A DNA stretch of 64,000 nucleotides from Amblyornis subalaris (lineage: Eukaryota; Chordata; Aves; Passeriformes; Ptilonorhynchidae), in contig JACAXG010000008.1 of assembly GCA_018881555.1 (NCBI GenBank), forward strand, positions 977,383-1,041,382. The letters are read 5' to 3'. The notes beneath the pieces were generated by a model. It was given only the letters and a program-made list of their open reading frames with translations. It had not been told where the DNA came from and made no database searches. Each line of letters begins with the position of its first letter. Position 1 is the stretch's first letter. The translations under genes were made by a program, and so were the position numbers. Of this stretch, positions 23,429 through 35,241 are shown piece after piece.

Positions 23429-24101
23429 CAGCACCAACCAGGCTTCTCATTAAATTCACCCTATGTCCTGTGACTGAGTTATTGATTCCACCAAAACGTC
23501 AGAGTTTTTCCATTGACTTTACTGAAACTTTTTCCTAAATTCTTTTTGTCTCATTTTGTGGGACCGAGCTTCTTGGCAACTGATGATTCCACCACAATTT
23601 TAAGCTAATTTAAGATTCTGGACCCAGAATATGGAATATGGGCAAGTGAGAAGTGAAATATGAAATATCCTCTGTGTTACTTTATGAGCCAAGTCTCTGT
23701 GGTTTAACCTTGAGCATCCAAGTCACTCTATCACTATTAACCTTCCTTTGCCATAAAAGAGACTCTGAATTAATGAATTACACAGAGGAGAATGAGCTTG
23801 GAGAGGGAGGCGTGTCCTTAATTCTTCTGAGAGGAAAGGTCAGCTCTGCCATCCAACACATGAACAACCCTATGGCAGGAAAAGCTCCCAGATCCTGGTC
23901 ACCGTTCCTGTCCCTCCAGCACGGTCTGGGCACCCCATGAGCCAGGGCAGCGGCAGCCTCCTGCCTGGAGTGTCCCTCACATTCCCAACTCCACATATCC
24001 ACATGGCTCCCACCAGCAGACACTGCCCTTCATCACCCAGAGCTTTATGGGCTTTCCCTTCCCTTTGGAGCCCAAGGGAGGGCTCCCCCAGCCCTCCTCA
24101 C

Positions 24102-24243
24102 CTGATGTCCTCGTCGTTGGCGAAGATGACGATGGCCCTGGCGTTGGGGGTCTCCAGCAGCTGCCTGATGATCTTATCGAAGTCCATGGTCTTGTCCTTG
24201 CGGTCCTGGGGGATCTTCAGGGACTGGGCGATGCACAGCCCAC
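24102..24243 (-). CDS. GRM7: mGlu7 exon 3: lobe 2 of the ligand-binding domain
   Basis: This 142-nt exon enters in phase 1 and leaves in phase 2. The acceptor reads CTCCCCGGGCAG|GTGGGC, with a pyrimidine tract broken by GGG. The donor is ATCAG|GTGAGG. It encodes GGLCIAQS, then [22 protein letters not shown], then IFANDEDIR. The cysteine is the C249 equivalent, which in this family pairs with the cysteine-rich domain and couples ligand-domain closure to the membrane domain. 45 of 46 complete codons end in G or C. Compared with the mammalian protein as I recall it, many conservative exchanges occur here (K/R, D/E, V/I/L). That is more than expected for this receptor, but the frame and every structural landmark are intact. 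Confidence 0.95.
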
Positions 24244-26185
24244 CTGCCCGGGGAGAGGGAAGCACAGAAGGGCTTTCAGAGGAGGAAATGTCAGGGGAGA
24301 GCACAGGAATGGCAGTGGGAAATGCACAGCTCAGAGGGGAGCCTGGGAGGGAGAGGAACTCCCCAATGGGATCACTGCCCTCCCTTCCAGGCATTTCATG
24401 TCTAGCTTTCAGAGGGATTCATCCGTTATTCCTCCGCACAGAGACTCTGACACACACAGTCTGCGTGGCCAGGGAGGGTCAGGGGTTACAGTCTGCTCAA
24501 CCCATTGTAGAAATGCAAAATAAGCCAAGAAATGGCCAGTGGAGGGATTGAAAGTAGAGGAATTAAAAAAGGAAACCAACCAACCAACGACCTGAACAAG
24601 CTTAAACTGATGAATAAACCCCCAAAACAACAGGCTGAGAGGCAGAAGATGCTGATGGTGTACTGGACAAATTTTACTTCAGTGAAGGGCCAAGATTGTT
24701 TTTGATTTTGCAATTTCAGGGCTACTGGGGGAAAATTATTCCACTGGAATGATTTATCTGGAATAGGAACAGCCAAAGAGATGAGATCTTGGCAAAACAC
24801 ACATTGTTCAAGAAAAGCTTTATTCATTCAAGTGCCCACCACAAAACAGGATGGAGAGACCCAAATATTGAAACCTCTGTGAAGAGGAATTCCCATAAAT
24901 ACCTGGGAAACACAGCAAGGAGCACCAGCACAGTAACAGATACAGCCAGACCCAAAAATCCACATTTTTAGCACAGTTCCCATATTACAGTTGTTTAGTT
25001 TGTTTTAGGAAAAATAAAAGAAAACAAGTCCCATCTCTGCTGACATTCTGGTTGCTGCTGGCAGATGAAAACACAATTTTTGCCTTAATTATTTTGTTTC
25101 TCAGCAGTAAACACTTTCATCTTTTATGGCATCTTTGATACCAACCTCCTCACTACAGTGCACAGTGTGTTAATTAATAACGTATCAGAGCTGCTTAATA
25201 AGAACCAGCAGTGGGGATGACTTAATTAAAAGGCAGCAGGACAAGGGAGAGATTCACAGACAGGCTTTAAAATCCACATTTAAATGTCCTGGTGAATGAA
25301 GCACTGGAGAAGGTGTTGGTGGGTGAAGACCCTGGAGGAGGAGGAGGCTCAGCCCCCGGAGCATCTTCCTCGCCCCAGGGCAGAGACCCATGCCAGCACC
25401 TGGAAGGAACCACGGGAGAGCTGGGAAAACCAAAGCCAGGCTTGCAAATCCTGAAAGCAAAGAGGAGCCAGGGTGGGCAAAGGAAACAGTTTGGAATTGG
25501 AGAGGGCACGTCTCAGACCCTCTTTGTGACAGTTTCCCACTCCCTTTGGGAGGCCAGCTCTTGCTCTCCCTGCTGCCCACTGGTGAAGGGAGAAACAGAG
25601 CAGTTTTATCCTGCCCATCCTGGGAAGCATGTCCTGGGCAGACACTGTGGGCTCAGCCCCTCAGGATGGGGAGCTGCTCTCAGTCCAGGAGAGTGGCAGA
25701 GTCTTCCCAAAGCGAGCAGATGAGGGGTACCCTGCTAGCCTTGGCACCATCTCTGTCAAAGGAATTATGGATAAATGGTAAGGAGAAATTATGGATAAAT
25801 AGTAAATATCAATGCCCTTTGCCACCCCTCAGCAAGCAGAGTGCCCAAGGAATTTGGTGTCCATTGTCCAAAAGGCACAATGGAATAAGTTCAGCTTTCA
25901 TTCCCTCATCCTGCACTCCATTCCAACAGGAAACATGTGCACAGTTATTGGAACTGTCAGGTTAATTCATGGCACTTCCGAGGTAAAAACCTCCGGGGGA
26001 ATTCAGTGGTAAAAACGTGAAAGTTGCAAATTAAGGATTTTGTCATTGGGTTCCTGCAGTAATTTATCACCCCTGGTGGCCTGGAGAAGTGACAAACGCT
26101 GTGAGCAGCACAGACTGCCGTGGCGATGGATGAGAGTCCCGAGCCAAAGATATCCCGGGAAAGAGCCGGGGCTGCTCTGACACGT
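24244..26185. other. Intron 2, unique sequence near exon 3
   Basis: Nothing recognised. Open frames up to 204 codons on + (23937-24551) overlap exon 3 on the opposite strand and are shadows or chance. Confidence 0.55.
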
Positions 26186-26351
26186 CCAGGGAAGCTGGGG
26201 CTGCCCCATCCCTGAGAGTGTCCAAGGCCAGGCTGGACGGGGCTTGGAGCAACCTGGGATAGTGGAAGGTGTCCCTGCCACGGCAGGAAGAGTGGAACAA
26301 GATGATCCTTAAGGTCCCTCCCAACCTAAACCACTATAGGATGTTATGATC
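26186..26351 (+). mobile_element. CR1 LINE fragment, about 165 bp
   Basis: 'gggaagctggggctgcccca', 'gcttggagcaacctgggata', 'taaggtccctcccaacctaa' and a degenerate 3' tail. Confidence 0.86.
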
Positions 26352-29300
26352 CCATGAGTTTGTGGATCCTACAGCATCCTAACCAACTCGCCCACGTTGC
26401 TGGGATAAAAGGTTGAGAGATGGAGCCCATCCACTCACTGCAGAGTGAGTTCCAACAGCACAGGCACTCTAAAGGATGGGCATGTGATCATCTTTCCCCT
26501 GGGAATCCCAGCCCTGTGTGGGAGCCGTGGCACAGGGGTCAGGCCCCATCCCAGGGCTCCAGCTCCCAGCAGCCGGAGGGCGGGCAGGGACCAGACCAGC
26601 TGGGGGGCAGCAGCCGGGAGCTCACAGGAGCCGGGAACACACAGAGCCTTAAAAATCCCCTGGCTGCCTTCCTTCCTCCCCTCCCTTGAGCCCTGCCAGG
26701 TCCTGTGCCGGCCCTGGAAGGCAGGAGGAGGATCCCCCGCGGGCTAGAGCAGCCACGCGTTAAATTGGCCGGGGCACCGAGCCCCCGGCGCGGGTGTTTA
26801 GGGGATGGATGGATCTGGTAATCAAAGTGCTGCTCCAGTATCCATGGAGACCCGTGATTATGTGGTGTTTGGATTCTGGTACAACACTAAGTACATTATT
26901 CTGCTTCCCTGAAATTCTCCAGGAGCTATTTTTCTTATCACCACTTAATTGGATTATCAGGTAGCAAAGGAGACAATTTAACACTTTTTCAGCTGATTTA
27001 TCTGCAGAGAGCCTCTTTTGGGGAGAATCACTTTTAGCAACGCTGAAAACATCATATCACAAAGTCATGTTGGTGCTGATGATTATTAGAAGGAACTCTC
27101 AATTAATTTGATTAATATGTTACTTTAAAATTAGCAGCTGCCAAGAGCTGCCTCCTGGATGTTTATCAGAGTTATGGGAACAACAGACAAAGCTCTGGCA
27201 CTGCTGGGCTGCTCCTCCACTGGCAGGGATGCCGAGGCCTTCCTCACTGCACAGCAGCACAGAAAACACCCGAAAATGAAGACTTTAAGGACAGTTTATC
27301 GGGAAGGGTGAGAAAAGCTCAGGTTCAGTACAGATGGTACCTACACTTTCTAATGTAAACAACAAAAATAAGTCTTCAAGTGTGGGAGAGTTCTGATCCC
27401 TCAGACAGACCCTGCCATGGAGCTGCTGTGGTCCCATAATGATCCAACAGCAGAATCCTCCCATTACACATGGGGGAATCAATAAATCAAACACTTGAAC
27501 TGAAGTTTGGGGCAGCCAAAGGAGAGGAATTAACTGGGGAAGAAACTAAATAAACCTCAAAGGCACACAGCAGTATTTTTCATTTCATTGTATTTTTTAT
27601 GTGTCACTGCTGGGTTCTGGCACATCCTTCTATACCTGCAATACAATTTATGAGTTGCACTGAGTTTGACTTGTAAACCTCATATATTCTGCAGGCAAGA
27701 AACCAGTGGCTGTGACACTGAAGTTTAAAGAAGTCAAGATTCTCCCCCTGTGAAAACTCGGATGCCACAACTGAGGAGATTTCCCTGATAAAGCAGAATC
27801 ACATCCTAAAGGAACCGGAACAACAAAGATCATTTTATAGTCTGGCCCCCAAATTAAATCAGATCAAGGCACATTGAGAGAGAACTGCTTGAATTTCATT
27901 CTGCTGCACTCTCTGGGCTGACACAGCCCAGCTCCACCCACAACACACCCAGGTCTAGGACATGGAACATCCTGGGCATGGAGCTGCCCCATTCCAAGGA
28001 AAAAATAAGTGGAGAGGCTACATCAGCTCAGAATATGCAGAATCCTCAAGAAAAAAAGAACTTCAAGTTAAAAAAATGGCTTTTAGTGGGATCCAGAAAT
28101 GACAGCTGGGTCCTTGTGGCCTCAATCAAAGCCCTAATGAGGCTCTGGATTGCATGGTTGTTTCTTTTCTAGGAACAATTCACATCCTACTCTCTTGGAA
28201 TCCTCACTCTCCGACTTGCCAAGAGCTACAAAGTCCCTGCTTGTGCCAGTAAAAGAAGTTTACAACTGCCCTGATCTGCAGATGGGCTCGAGTTTAAATT
28301 ACATCTCCATAGGATGATAATTCAATTGTAAAAATGGAAAGTGCACCAATAATAAGATTACATTAAAACATGGAACGACAACAATTTATCCAAGGAAAAG
28401 GATCCCTGTGGATACCCAACAGCTTTAACTTGGAAACTTTCTATACATGAAGAAGCTACTGAATCATTTGTAAATTTTATTTTCACTAATCTTGTTTATT
28501 GTTTCATTTTTTCACATTAGCCCTCATCACGACCCAACAGCAGAACACCTAAACTAATATAGAAGAGTAATATTTCTAGTATGTTATTCATTAATGCTTA
28601 ATTCCATTGTGTCAGACCTTTGGTGCATATTTAATGACATTCCTGGTGTGTTTTATCACCTCAAAATTGTCCTTTATTATGGCAGTTAAACTCCAGTAAT
28701 ATACAAAAAATTAAGACTCTCCTTGGGAACACTAAATTAAATTATAAGAACGGTGTAAGATGATTCTGAAAGTTGTAGAAAAGCTCTGTTTGCGAGACAG
28801 AAAAGAAGGAAAACGAGGATGTGGTGTTAGACCCAGAGCTGCCTGTGCTTGGGAACCACGAGTGAGAACAGCTCAGCCCAGGGCTCTGCTGGAGAAGGGA
28901 CCTGGGAGTTATTGGCTTCCTGAAATCCCTGCTACAATAGGGACATTGGAGGCACACAGTGTAACCATGAAGAAAAAAGCAATGTAAAATCGAAGTTCTG
29001 CTTCAAACATCGAAATCACTTGTGCTGTTACAGCTTCAGGAGTGCTCAGCAACCTGGTGTGGAGCAGAACCCCTGCTCAGAAGGGCTCTGAGATCCACCT
29101 AAAAATGAAATGCTACCCCTTTGAAAGGAGATTGGATTCCAGGGAGTCAAGGAAAAAAACCCTAAACTGATAAACAATTTCTATTTTCCTGTAAAGACCC
29201 AGAACAAGAAGATCATCAGCTGAACAACTTGATTTATGCTTTGAATGTTGTCATTCTCCTGTCTCTAACAACAAGTGCCTGCTGGCAAATAGAAAAGAGA

Positions 29301-29479
29301 GACCTCAAATTCAGACACCTGGGTCAAGGTGAAAGGGATGCAAGCGGAGACCTGCGAGATCCTGTGAGATCCAGATCCGGGATGCATCTGCTGATCCACG
29401 GGATGAACCACCCAGGGGGAAAAACGTTTCTGATCTCAGACAGCACAAATCCCAAATAAAGCAACTGTAAAGCACAACC
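26352..29479. other. Intron 2, unique sequence with a small CpG cluster
   Basis: About ten CpG dinucleotides fall in 26705-26800, around 'ccccgcgg', 'cacgcgtt' and 'ccccggcgcggg', with no promoter motif that I can name. The rest is repeat-free; 26990-27170 and 28290-28760 are AT-rich. No genes recognised. Confidence 0.5.
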
Positions 29480-29560
29480 ACAGAATCGGCAAGGTTGGAA
29501 AAGACCTCTGAGATCCACCTGGGAACCCAGCACCAGCACCACGGGCACCACTGAGCCTCA
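29480..29560 (-). mobile_element. CR1 LINE 3' tip
   Basis: 'cacagaatcggcaaggttgg', 'aaaagacctctgagatccac' is a CR1 3' end of the ggttggaaaagacc type; it fades after about 80 bp. Confidence 0.7.
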
Positions 29561-29790
29561 ATCCCATCCCTGGAGAGTCAGATCCCAGCCTGGGCACAGC
29601 CCCACAGCATCCCGAGCAAAAATAGCCNAGGCAAAGCTCCGGGAACGGTGTCAGAACACTTTCTGCAACACATTCCCTGCAGGAACAGCCGTGGGCGGCG
29701 ACAGCTCCGGCTGGGGGAGAGACACAAACAAAGCACCCAAAATAGCCCAGCTCCAGGCAGAGCTGCAGCCCGGCCAGGCACAGCCGGGAC

Positions 29791-30661
29791 NNNNNNNNNN
29801 NNNNNNNNNNNNNNNNNNNNNNNNNNNNNNNNNNNNNNNNNNNNNNNNNNNNNNNNNNNNNNNNNNNNNNNNNNNNNNNNNNNNNNNNNNNNNNNNNNNN
29901 NNNNNNNNNNNNNNNNNNNNNNNNNNNNNNNNNNNNNNNNNNNNNNNNNNNNNNNNNNNNNNNNNNNNNNNNNNNNNNNNNNNNNNNNNNNNNNNNNNNN
30001 NNNNNNNNNNNNNNNNNNNNNNNNNNNNNNNNNNNNNNNNNNNNNNNNNNNNNNNNNNNNNNNNNNNNNNNNNNNNNNNNNNNNNNNNNNNNNNNNNNNN
30101 NNNNNNNNNNNNNNNNNNNNNNNNNNNNNNNNNNNNNNNNNNNNNNNNNNNNNNNNNNNNNNNNNNNNNNNNNNNNNNNNNNNNNNNNNNNNNNNNNNNN
30201 NNNNNNNNNNNNNNNNNNNNNNNNNNNNNNNNNNNNNNNNNNNNNNNNNNNNNNNNNNNNNNNNNNNNNNNNNNNNNNNNNNNNNNNNNNNNNNNNNNNN
30301 NNNNNNNNNNNNNNNNNNNNNNNNNNNNNNNNNNNNNNNNNNNNNNNNNNNNNNNNNNNNNNNNNNNNNNNNNNNNNNNNNNNNNNNNNNNNNNNNNNNN
30401 NNNNNNNNNNNNNNNNNNNNNNNNNNNNNNNNNNNNNNNNNNNNNNNNNNNNNNNNNNNNNNNNNNNNNNNNNNNNNNNNNNNNNNNNNNNNNNNNNNNN
30501 NNNNNNNNNNNNNNNNNNNNNNNNNNNNNNNNNNNNNNNNNNNNNNNNNNNNNNNNNNNNNNNNNNNNNNNNNNNNNNNNNNNNNNNNNNNNNNNNNNNN
30601 NNNNNNNNNNNNNNNNNNNNNNNNNNNNNNNNNNNNNNNNNNNNNNNNNNNNNNNNNNNNN
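29791..30661. other. Assembly gap (871 n)
   Basis: A run of 871 n bases bounded by GC-rich, CpG-containing sequence on both sides ('cggccaggcacagccgggac' to the left, 'acaccggcctgcagctgctg' to the right). The content cannot be judged. Long apparent open frames across it are artefacts of the n run. Confidence 0.98.
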
Positions 30662-30982
30662 GACACCAGCCCAGAGACACCGGCCTGCAGCTGCTGCGGG
30701 AACCCCCAGCACCGGCAGGGAACTGACATTCCGCAGGAGAAGCCTGGGAAGCAGCCCCTGCTGATGCCCTGGGAATAGCCTGGAGCAGCCCCCAGCCCAG
30801 CCCAGCCCTGAGGGACGCACGGGTTTCCTGGAGCACCTCATGCCCAAAACTCAAGAGCGAGGCTGGTCCTGAAGTGAAACGTGATCGCTGTGGAAGCAGA
30901 CTGGATTCCAGGGAATCAAGAAACAAACAAACAAACTGAGAAAATGTTCCCTGTTTTCCTGTAAATACATGCTGTGATTGAG

Positions 30983-31410
30983 GCAGAATCACTGAATTGT
31001 TGGAAAAGATCTTTAAGGTCCTTGAGTCCAACCATTCCCTAGTACTGCCAAGGCCACCACTGCCCCATGTCCCCAAGTGCCACATCCACAGGGCTGTTAA
31101 ACCCCTCCAGGGATGGGAACTCCACCACTGCCCTGGGCAGCCTGTGCTAGGGCTGGACAGCCCTTTCCAGGGATAAATTTCCCCTAATATCCAACCTGAG
31201 CCTCCCCTGGCACAGCTGAAGGCCATTCTCTCTCCTCCTGTCCCTGTTCCCTGGGAGCAGAGCCCGACCCCCCCATGGCTGCCCCCTCCTCTCAGGAGTT
31301 GTGCAGAGCCAAANGGTCCCCTCTGAGCCTCCTTTTCTCCAGGCTGAGCCCCTTTCCCAGCTCCCTCAGCCACTCCTGGGGCTCCAGCCCCTTCCCTGGA
31401 CATCTCCACA
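30983..31410 (-). mobile_element. Long CR1 LINE copy, about 430 bp
   Basis: Starts 'gcagaatcactgaattgttg', then 'aaggtccttgagtccaacca', 'cccaagtgccacatccacag', 'ccctttccagggataaattt', 'ctcctgtccctgttccctgg' and 'ggctccagccccttccc'. One of the two longest CR1 copies in the window. CpG-containing sequence continues to about 31720 without a recognisable identity. Confidence 0.85.
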
Positions 31411-32307
31411 CACCCCCAGTCAATCCTGAGTCTCTCCAGCTGTGGCTCAAAGCCAGACCTGTCCCCTGCCATGGACCCTTCCAGGCCATCCCAGCTCCCA
31501 GCGCTGCGCCCCTGGGCAGCCAGGATCAGCCCCTCTGCCCCCAGTTCCTGCTGCGCTTCCCAACGTGCCTGGGTGCCAGGCTGCCCCCATACAGCCCTGC
31601 CCTGGCTCCCTGCAGGANCGGTTCCCTGCCTCCCCCGCGCTCGGATCGGATCCGGATCCGCTGGTGGTGCTGCCTCGCGAGCTCCGCTCCGTCCCTCGGG
31701 GGCTGCTCAGGGCTGGGCTGTCCCTGCAGGGATATTCCTCCCCCCCCAGCAATAACGATCCACCTCTGGATAATGGATCATTACAAACTCCAGGCACAAA
31801 GTGCTGTCTAATGATGAAGCTTTTCTCACTCCACTCTGGAGTGTTCCCACGTTCCTAATCCATTTTTCCTTGGAGAAGTCACCCGGCATTTGAGCCTGCT
31901 CCCAGTGAGTGGTGGTGGTGTGGCTGTTCTGTATCTGTTAGGGCAAGCAAAGCCTCGTCACTGCTTCAGAGAATGACAAACCCCGAGAGCAGCAAGGACA
32001 NGCTGAGACATACCCGCGGGAAGGGAGGGAGGAGAAGCAATCTTTGATATATAATTTCGGAAGGAAACCTATTTCCTAACTTTTCCACCCAAGAAGAGAC
32101 CAGCATTTACAGCATGAAAAAATTCTTTCATGAACTCAGGCTTACAGAAGCTCTGCAATAGATCAGGGACATGGAACAAGGCTCACAGGACTCTGGGGAG
32201 TTGTGCCAGTGAGGACACGGAGTGAGACACTGGGCTGGAGCACAGAACTGCCATGGGAAGCACCCAAAAATAAACAGGATTTGGCACTCCCTTACCTGAG
32301 CTAGGAA

Positions 32308-32400
32308 GATCACAGAATCATTAAGGCTGGAAAAGACTGCAATAGCGTCAAGTCCAACCTTTGACCAAATCCCACCATTCCCACTAAATAACTGATGTTT
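32308..32400 (-). mobile_element. CR1 LINE 3' tip
   Basis: 'gatcacagaatcattaaggc', 'tggaaaagactgcaatagcg', 'tcaagtccaacctttgacc'. Confidence 0.75.
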
Positions 32401-32499
32401 TGGTAGGAAAACAACAGTGTCAGGCTGGGGGACATGGAGGGCTAGAGAAAAAGGAGGTGTCTTCTGTGGCATCCTGGCACGTGGGGGACATGGCCTGGG

Positions 32500-32583
32500 G
32501 GGGAATGTGGTGGTGCTGGGCTGGCAGATGGACTCGATGATCTCGAAGGTGTCTCCCAACCTTGACCGTTCTGTGACTCTGGG
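32500..32583 (+). mobile_element. CR1 LINE 3' tip
   Basis: 'gatggactcgatgatctcga', 'aggtgtctcccaaccttgac', 'cgttctgtgactctggga'. Opposite orientation to the two CR1 pieces beside it. Confidence 0.75.
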
Positions 32584-32605
32584 ACGTTTTGTTTCACCTC
32601 CAGTT

Positions 32606-32775
32606 CACAGAACAGCCTGGCAACGTTGGAAGGAACCTTAAAGATAATGCAGTTCCAGACCTCTGAGATCAAAATCCAGCTGCTCCCCCAGCACTGCCAA
32701 GGCCACCCCAACCCACGTCCCCAAGTGCCACATGCACATGGCTGTTAAATCCCCNCAGGAACGACGACTGAACCA
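32606..32775 (-). mobile_element. CR1 LINE fragment, about 170 bp
   Basis: 'gcctggcaacgttggaagga', then 'agcactgccaaggccacccc' and 'cccaagtgccacatgcacat'. Third CR1 piece within 470 bp. Confidence 0.8.
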
Positions 32776-33541
32776 CAAAGAAAGGGTCAAAATATGGTCA
32801 AACATTTGAACCCCAGAGAAGCTTCTACAAACAGAGTGGCACACACCANTCCCCGTCCCTCCAAGTGCTCCCTGGATCAGACCTACAGGTGCCAGCTGGG
32901 ATGACTGAGATTCCAGACCAGTTCTTTGATCCCACCTGGGTTTCTGGTCAGTCCCCACGTGCTGCAGCCCATTCTCCCTCCAGACTCACATCNGAGGTCA
33001 CTGCTGCGAGCTCACACAGTGACCACTGTCCTGCTGCGACCCAAAACGGGCACATTCAGCAAAGCTGGNAATTATTTAAATAGGTTCTGTTCCCAGCCCC
33101 TGGACAGGGAAATGGAAAATAGAAACAAAGCTCTGTAATTCCTTGGTCTTTTCTTGTCGTTCTCATAATCCCCATCTCCTTCACACCACAGTAATGTTCT
33201 TAATGTACTAGACTGAGCCTTAATGACCCTCTCTCAAATGAGCACTAAAAATGCAATATAGTTCAATAAAACCACTCCTGCAGCCTTGCAAAAACCACCC
33301 CTGTGCTGCCTGGGCAGGAGCCACTCCATCTAATGGGGCTGTGCCACGAGAGGCTCTAACAGGCACAGGAGGCAGGAGCAGGCTCTGGGAAGGCAGCCCA
33401 GGATACACCCCAGCAGGGCCTGATCTCATGGAAATGACCACGGTAGAGCCCAGGCAGAGCCCAGTGCTCAGCCAGTGCCCTGGGGACTAGGACAGAGAGG
33501 GACCGGGGCCAGGGCACGGCCAGGGGACACTCAGGCGCCAG
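32776..33541. other. Intron 2, unique sequence
   Basis: Nothing recognised between the CR1 cluster and the next CR1 piece. Confidence 0.55.
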
Positions 33542-33660
33542 ACCAGGCTGGACAGGGCTTGGAGCAGCCTGGGAGAGTGGAAGGTGTCCCTGCCTGGGGC
33601 AGGGGTGGCACTGGATGGGCTCTCAGGTCCCTTCCAGCCCAACCCAGTCTGGGATTCTGA
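33542..33660 (+). mobile_element. CR1 LINE fragment, about 120 bp
   Basis: 'aggctggacagggcttggag', 'gtggaaggtgtccctgcctg', 'caggtcccttccagcccaac'. Confidence 0.82.
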
Positions 33661-35241
33661 GTGATCTCAGCGCAGAGCTCTTCACTGACTGCTTTCCAAG
33701 GAGCCTTTTCAATGAACAATGTCAATTAAAGACAAAGTGATTCTCTTAATTCGATGCTGAATTTGAGAGCACTATGAAATATCTGCCAATATTCAGAGTG
33801 CCCAGCGTGTTTAACTGACCAGGCAGGGATGGCTGCAGGAATCATCCCTCCAGGAAAGCCCACAAAGCTTCCAAAAACATTATGAATCTTTAAAGCCTCC
33901 ATTTCCTTGATGCTGCANTCCTAATTTCATGAACTGGGCATCCAGACCTGTGACAGTGCAGGACGAGCTGCACCACCTCACTGTGCTACACTGAGAATAA
34001 AGGCAAGGAAATTCACTCTACAGCAAGGACTTCGGAGGGTCAAAATATTAACACGTCAAGGGATGAGGTCACAGCCTCAAGTCAATCAATAAATATTTAT
34101 TTAAACCATCTTTATGCCACAAAAAAGTTTTAGCACTACTTTTTGTGTGGAATCTTGATATGGCAAGGCAACACTTGGAAACCTGGGATTCACGAGACCA
34201 AAGAGAGACACCAAAAAAAGGATAAGAAAGAATTAATATGCTGACTATGCCCCTTTCCCTTACTGTGGGGCACTCACCATATTAGTCTAAACTTAATTAA
34301 ATCCCCTTACATTATTTGCAGATCAAATTTCACACTCTCCCACCTCCACCTCCTGACACACACCTCCAGCTGCCCCGCTGTGCAGCCCATTATTCCAGCA
34401 GCATTATCATATCCCATGGGAACTGAGGAGAGGGAAAGCTCCACTCGAGAGCTGCCAACCTCTGTGTGTGACTGATGGGTATGAAGAGGGATTTCTGCTC
34501 GCCCTGGGAAGCCCTGGGCTGGAGGAGGGGACTCCCCCACTGACACCTCCCTGCCAAACTCCACTGCCCGAGGGCCTGCCCTTGGAAGGTGCAACTCTTT
34601 CCATCTGGAAGGACTGATAAGGGCCAACACGTTTTCTCTTAAAATTAGTCTGACTTGTATGAAGGAATTTAAATGATATTCTGAGTTTCACATAAATGAA
34701 AAGTAATTCAATCAATGTAACTTCTAAGAAAACAGATGTTAACTGTTATTTCACATGAAACATCCACTTCGTTTGTAATTCATTTTGTGGCCTGAAAGAT
34801 GACCAAAGTTATCTTTAGTTTGCAAAATCTGCTGCAATGTGAGTGGGAGAAATTAACACTTTGATTAACACTTTTAATATTTGAAAGTAATTTCAAAGCC
34901 TCGTCTCAATTTCCAAGGTTTGTATTAATCATTTCTCCCAATATTATGGCATATTGAAAGAACTTGATTAGATTGATTCCCAAACAATGAGTGAAGAGAC
35001 AGCTCACCACTGACTGACTTTCTCTCTGGCTTTCCACGTCTACCTACTCATGGAACTTGCACTGCAGAGGAGCTGCTTTGCTGCCACCTCTATTTTAACA
35101 GAAAATGTGGAATTTTCTGTGTAAAATTCTCCTTCCCAGAGCTGACACACAGAGCAGCTCATTCCAGGGCTGGGATCTCGGGGCCGTGACACCNCCAGAG
35201 CTCTGTCAAACTGTGGCTGGTTGGGAACTCCGTCAGCTCAC
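33661..35241. other. Intron 2, AT-rich unique sequence
   Basis: Nothing recognised. About 34630-35000 is AT-rich and repeat-free with several TAAT/ATTA cores, a candidate for conserved non-coding DNA, unproven. Confidence 0.5.

Larger units (their letters stand above)
23114..24101. other. Intron 3 (988 bp)
   Basis: The shortest intron seen, bounded by GTGAGG at 24101 and TTCCACAG at 23114 on the minus strand. It carries two CR1 pieces in its exon 4 half; the remainder (about 23430-24100) is unique sequence. Confidence 0.9.

Noticed and set aside
29436..31472. Apparent open reading frames of up to 678 codons
   Set aside because: They run through the 871-bp N gap, where no stop can appear. 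The real sequence on either side is CR1 or shows no recognisable protein.
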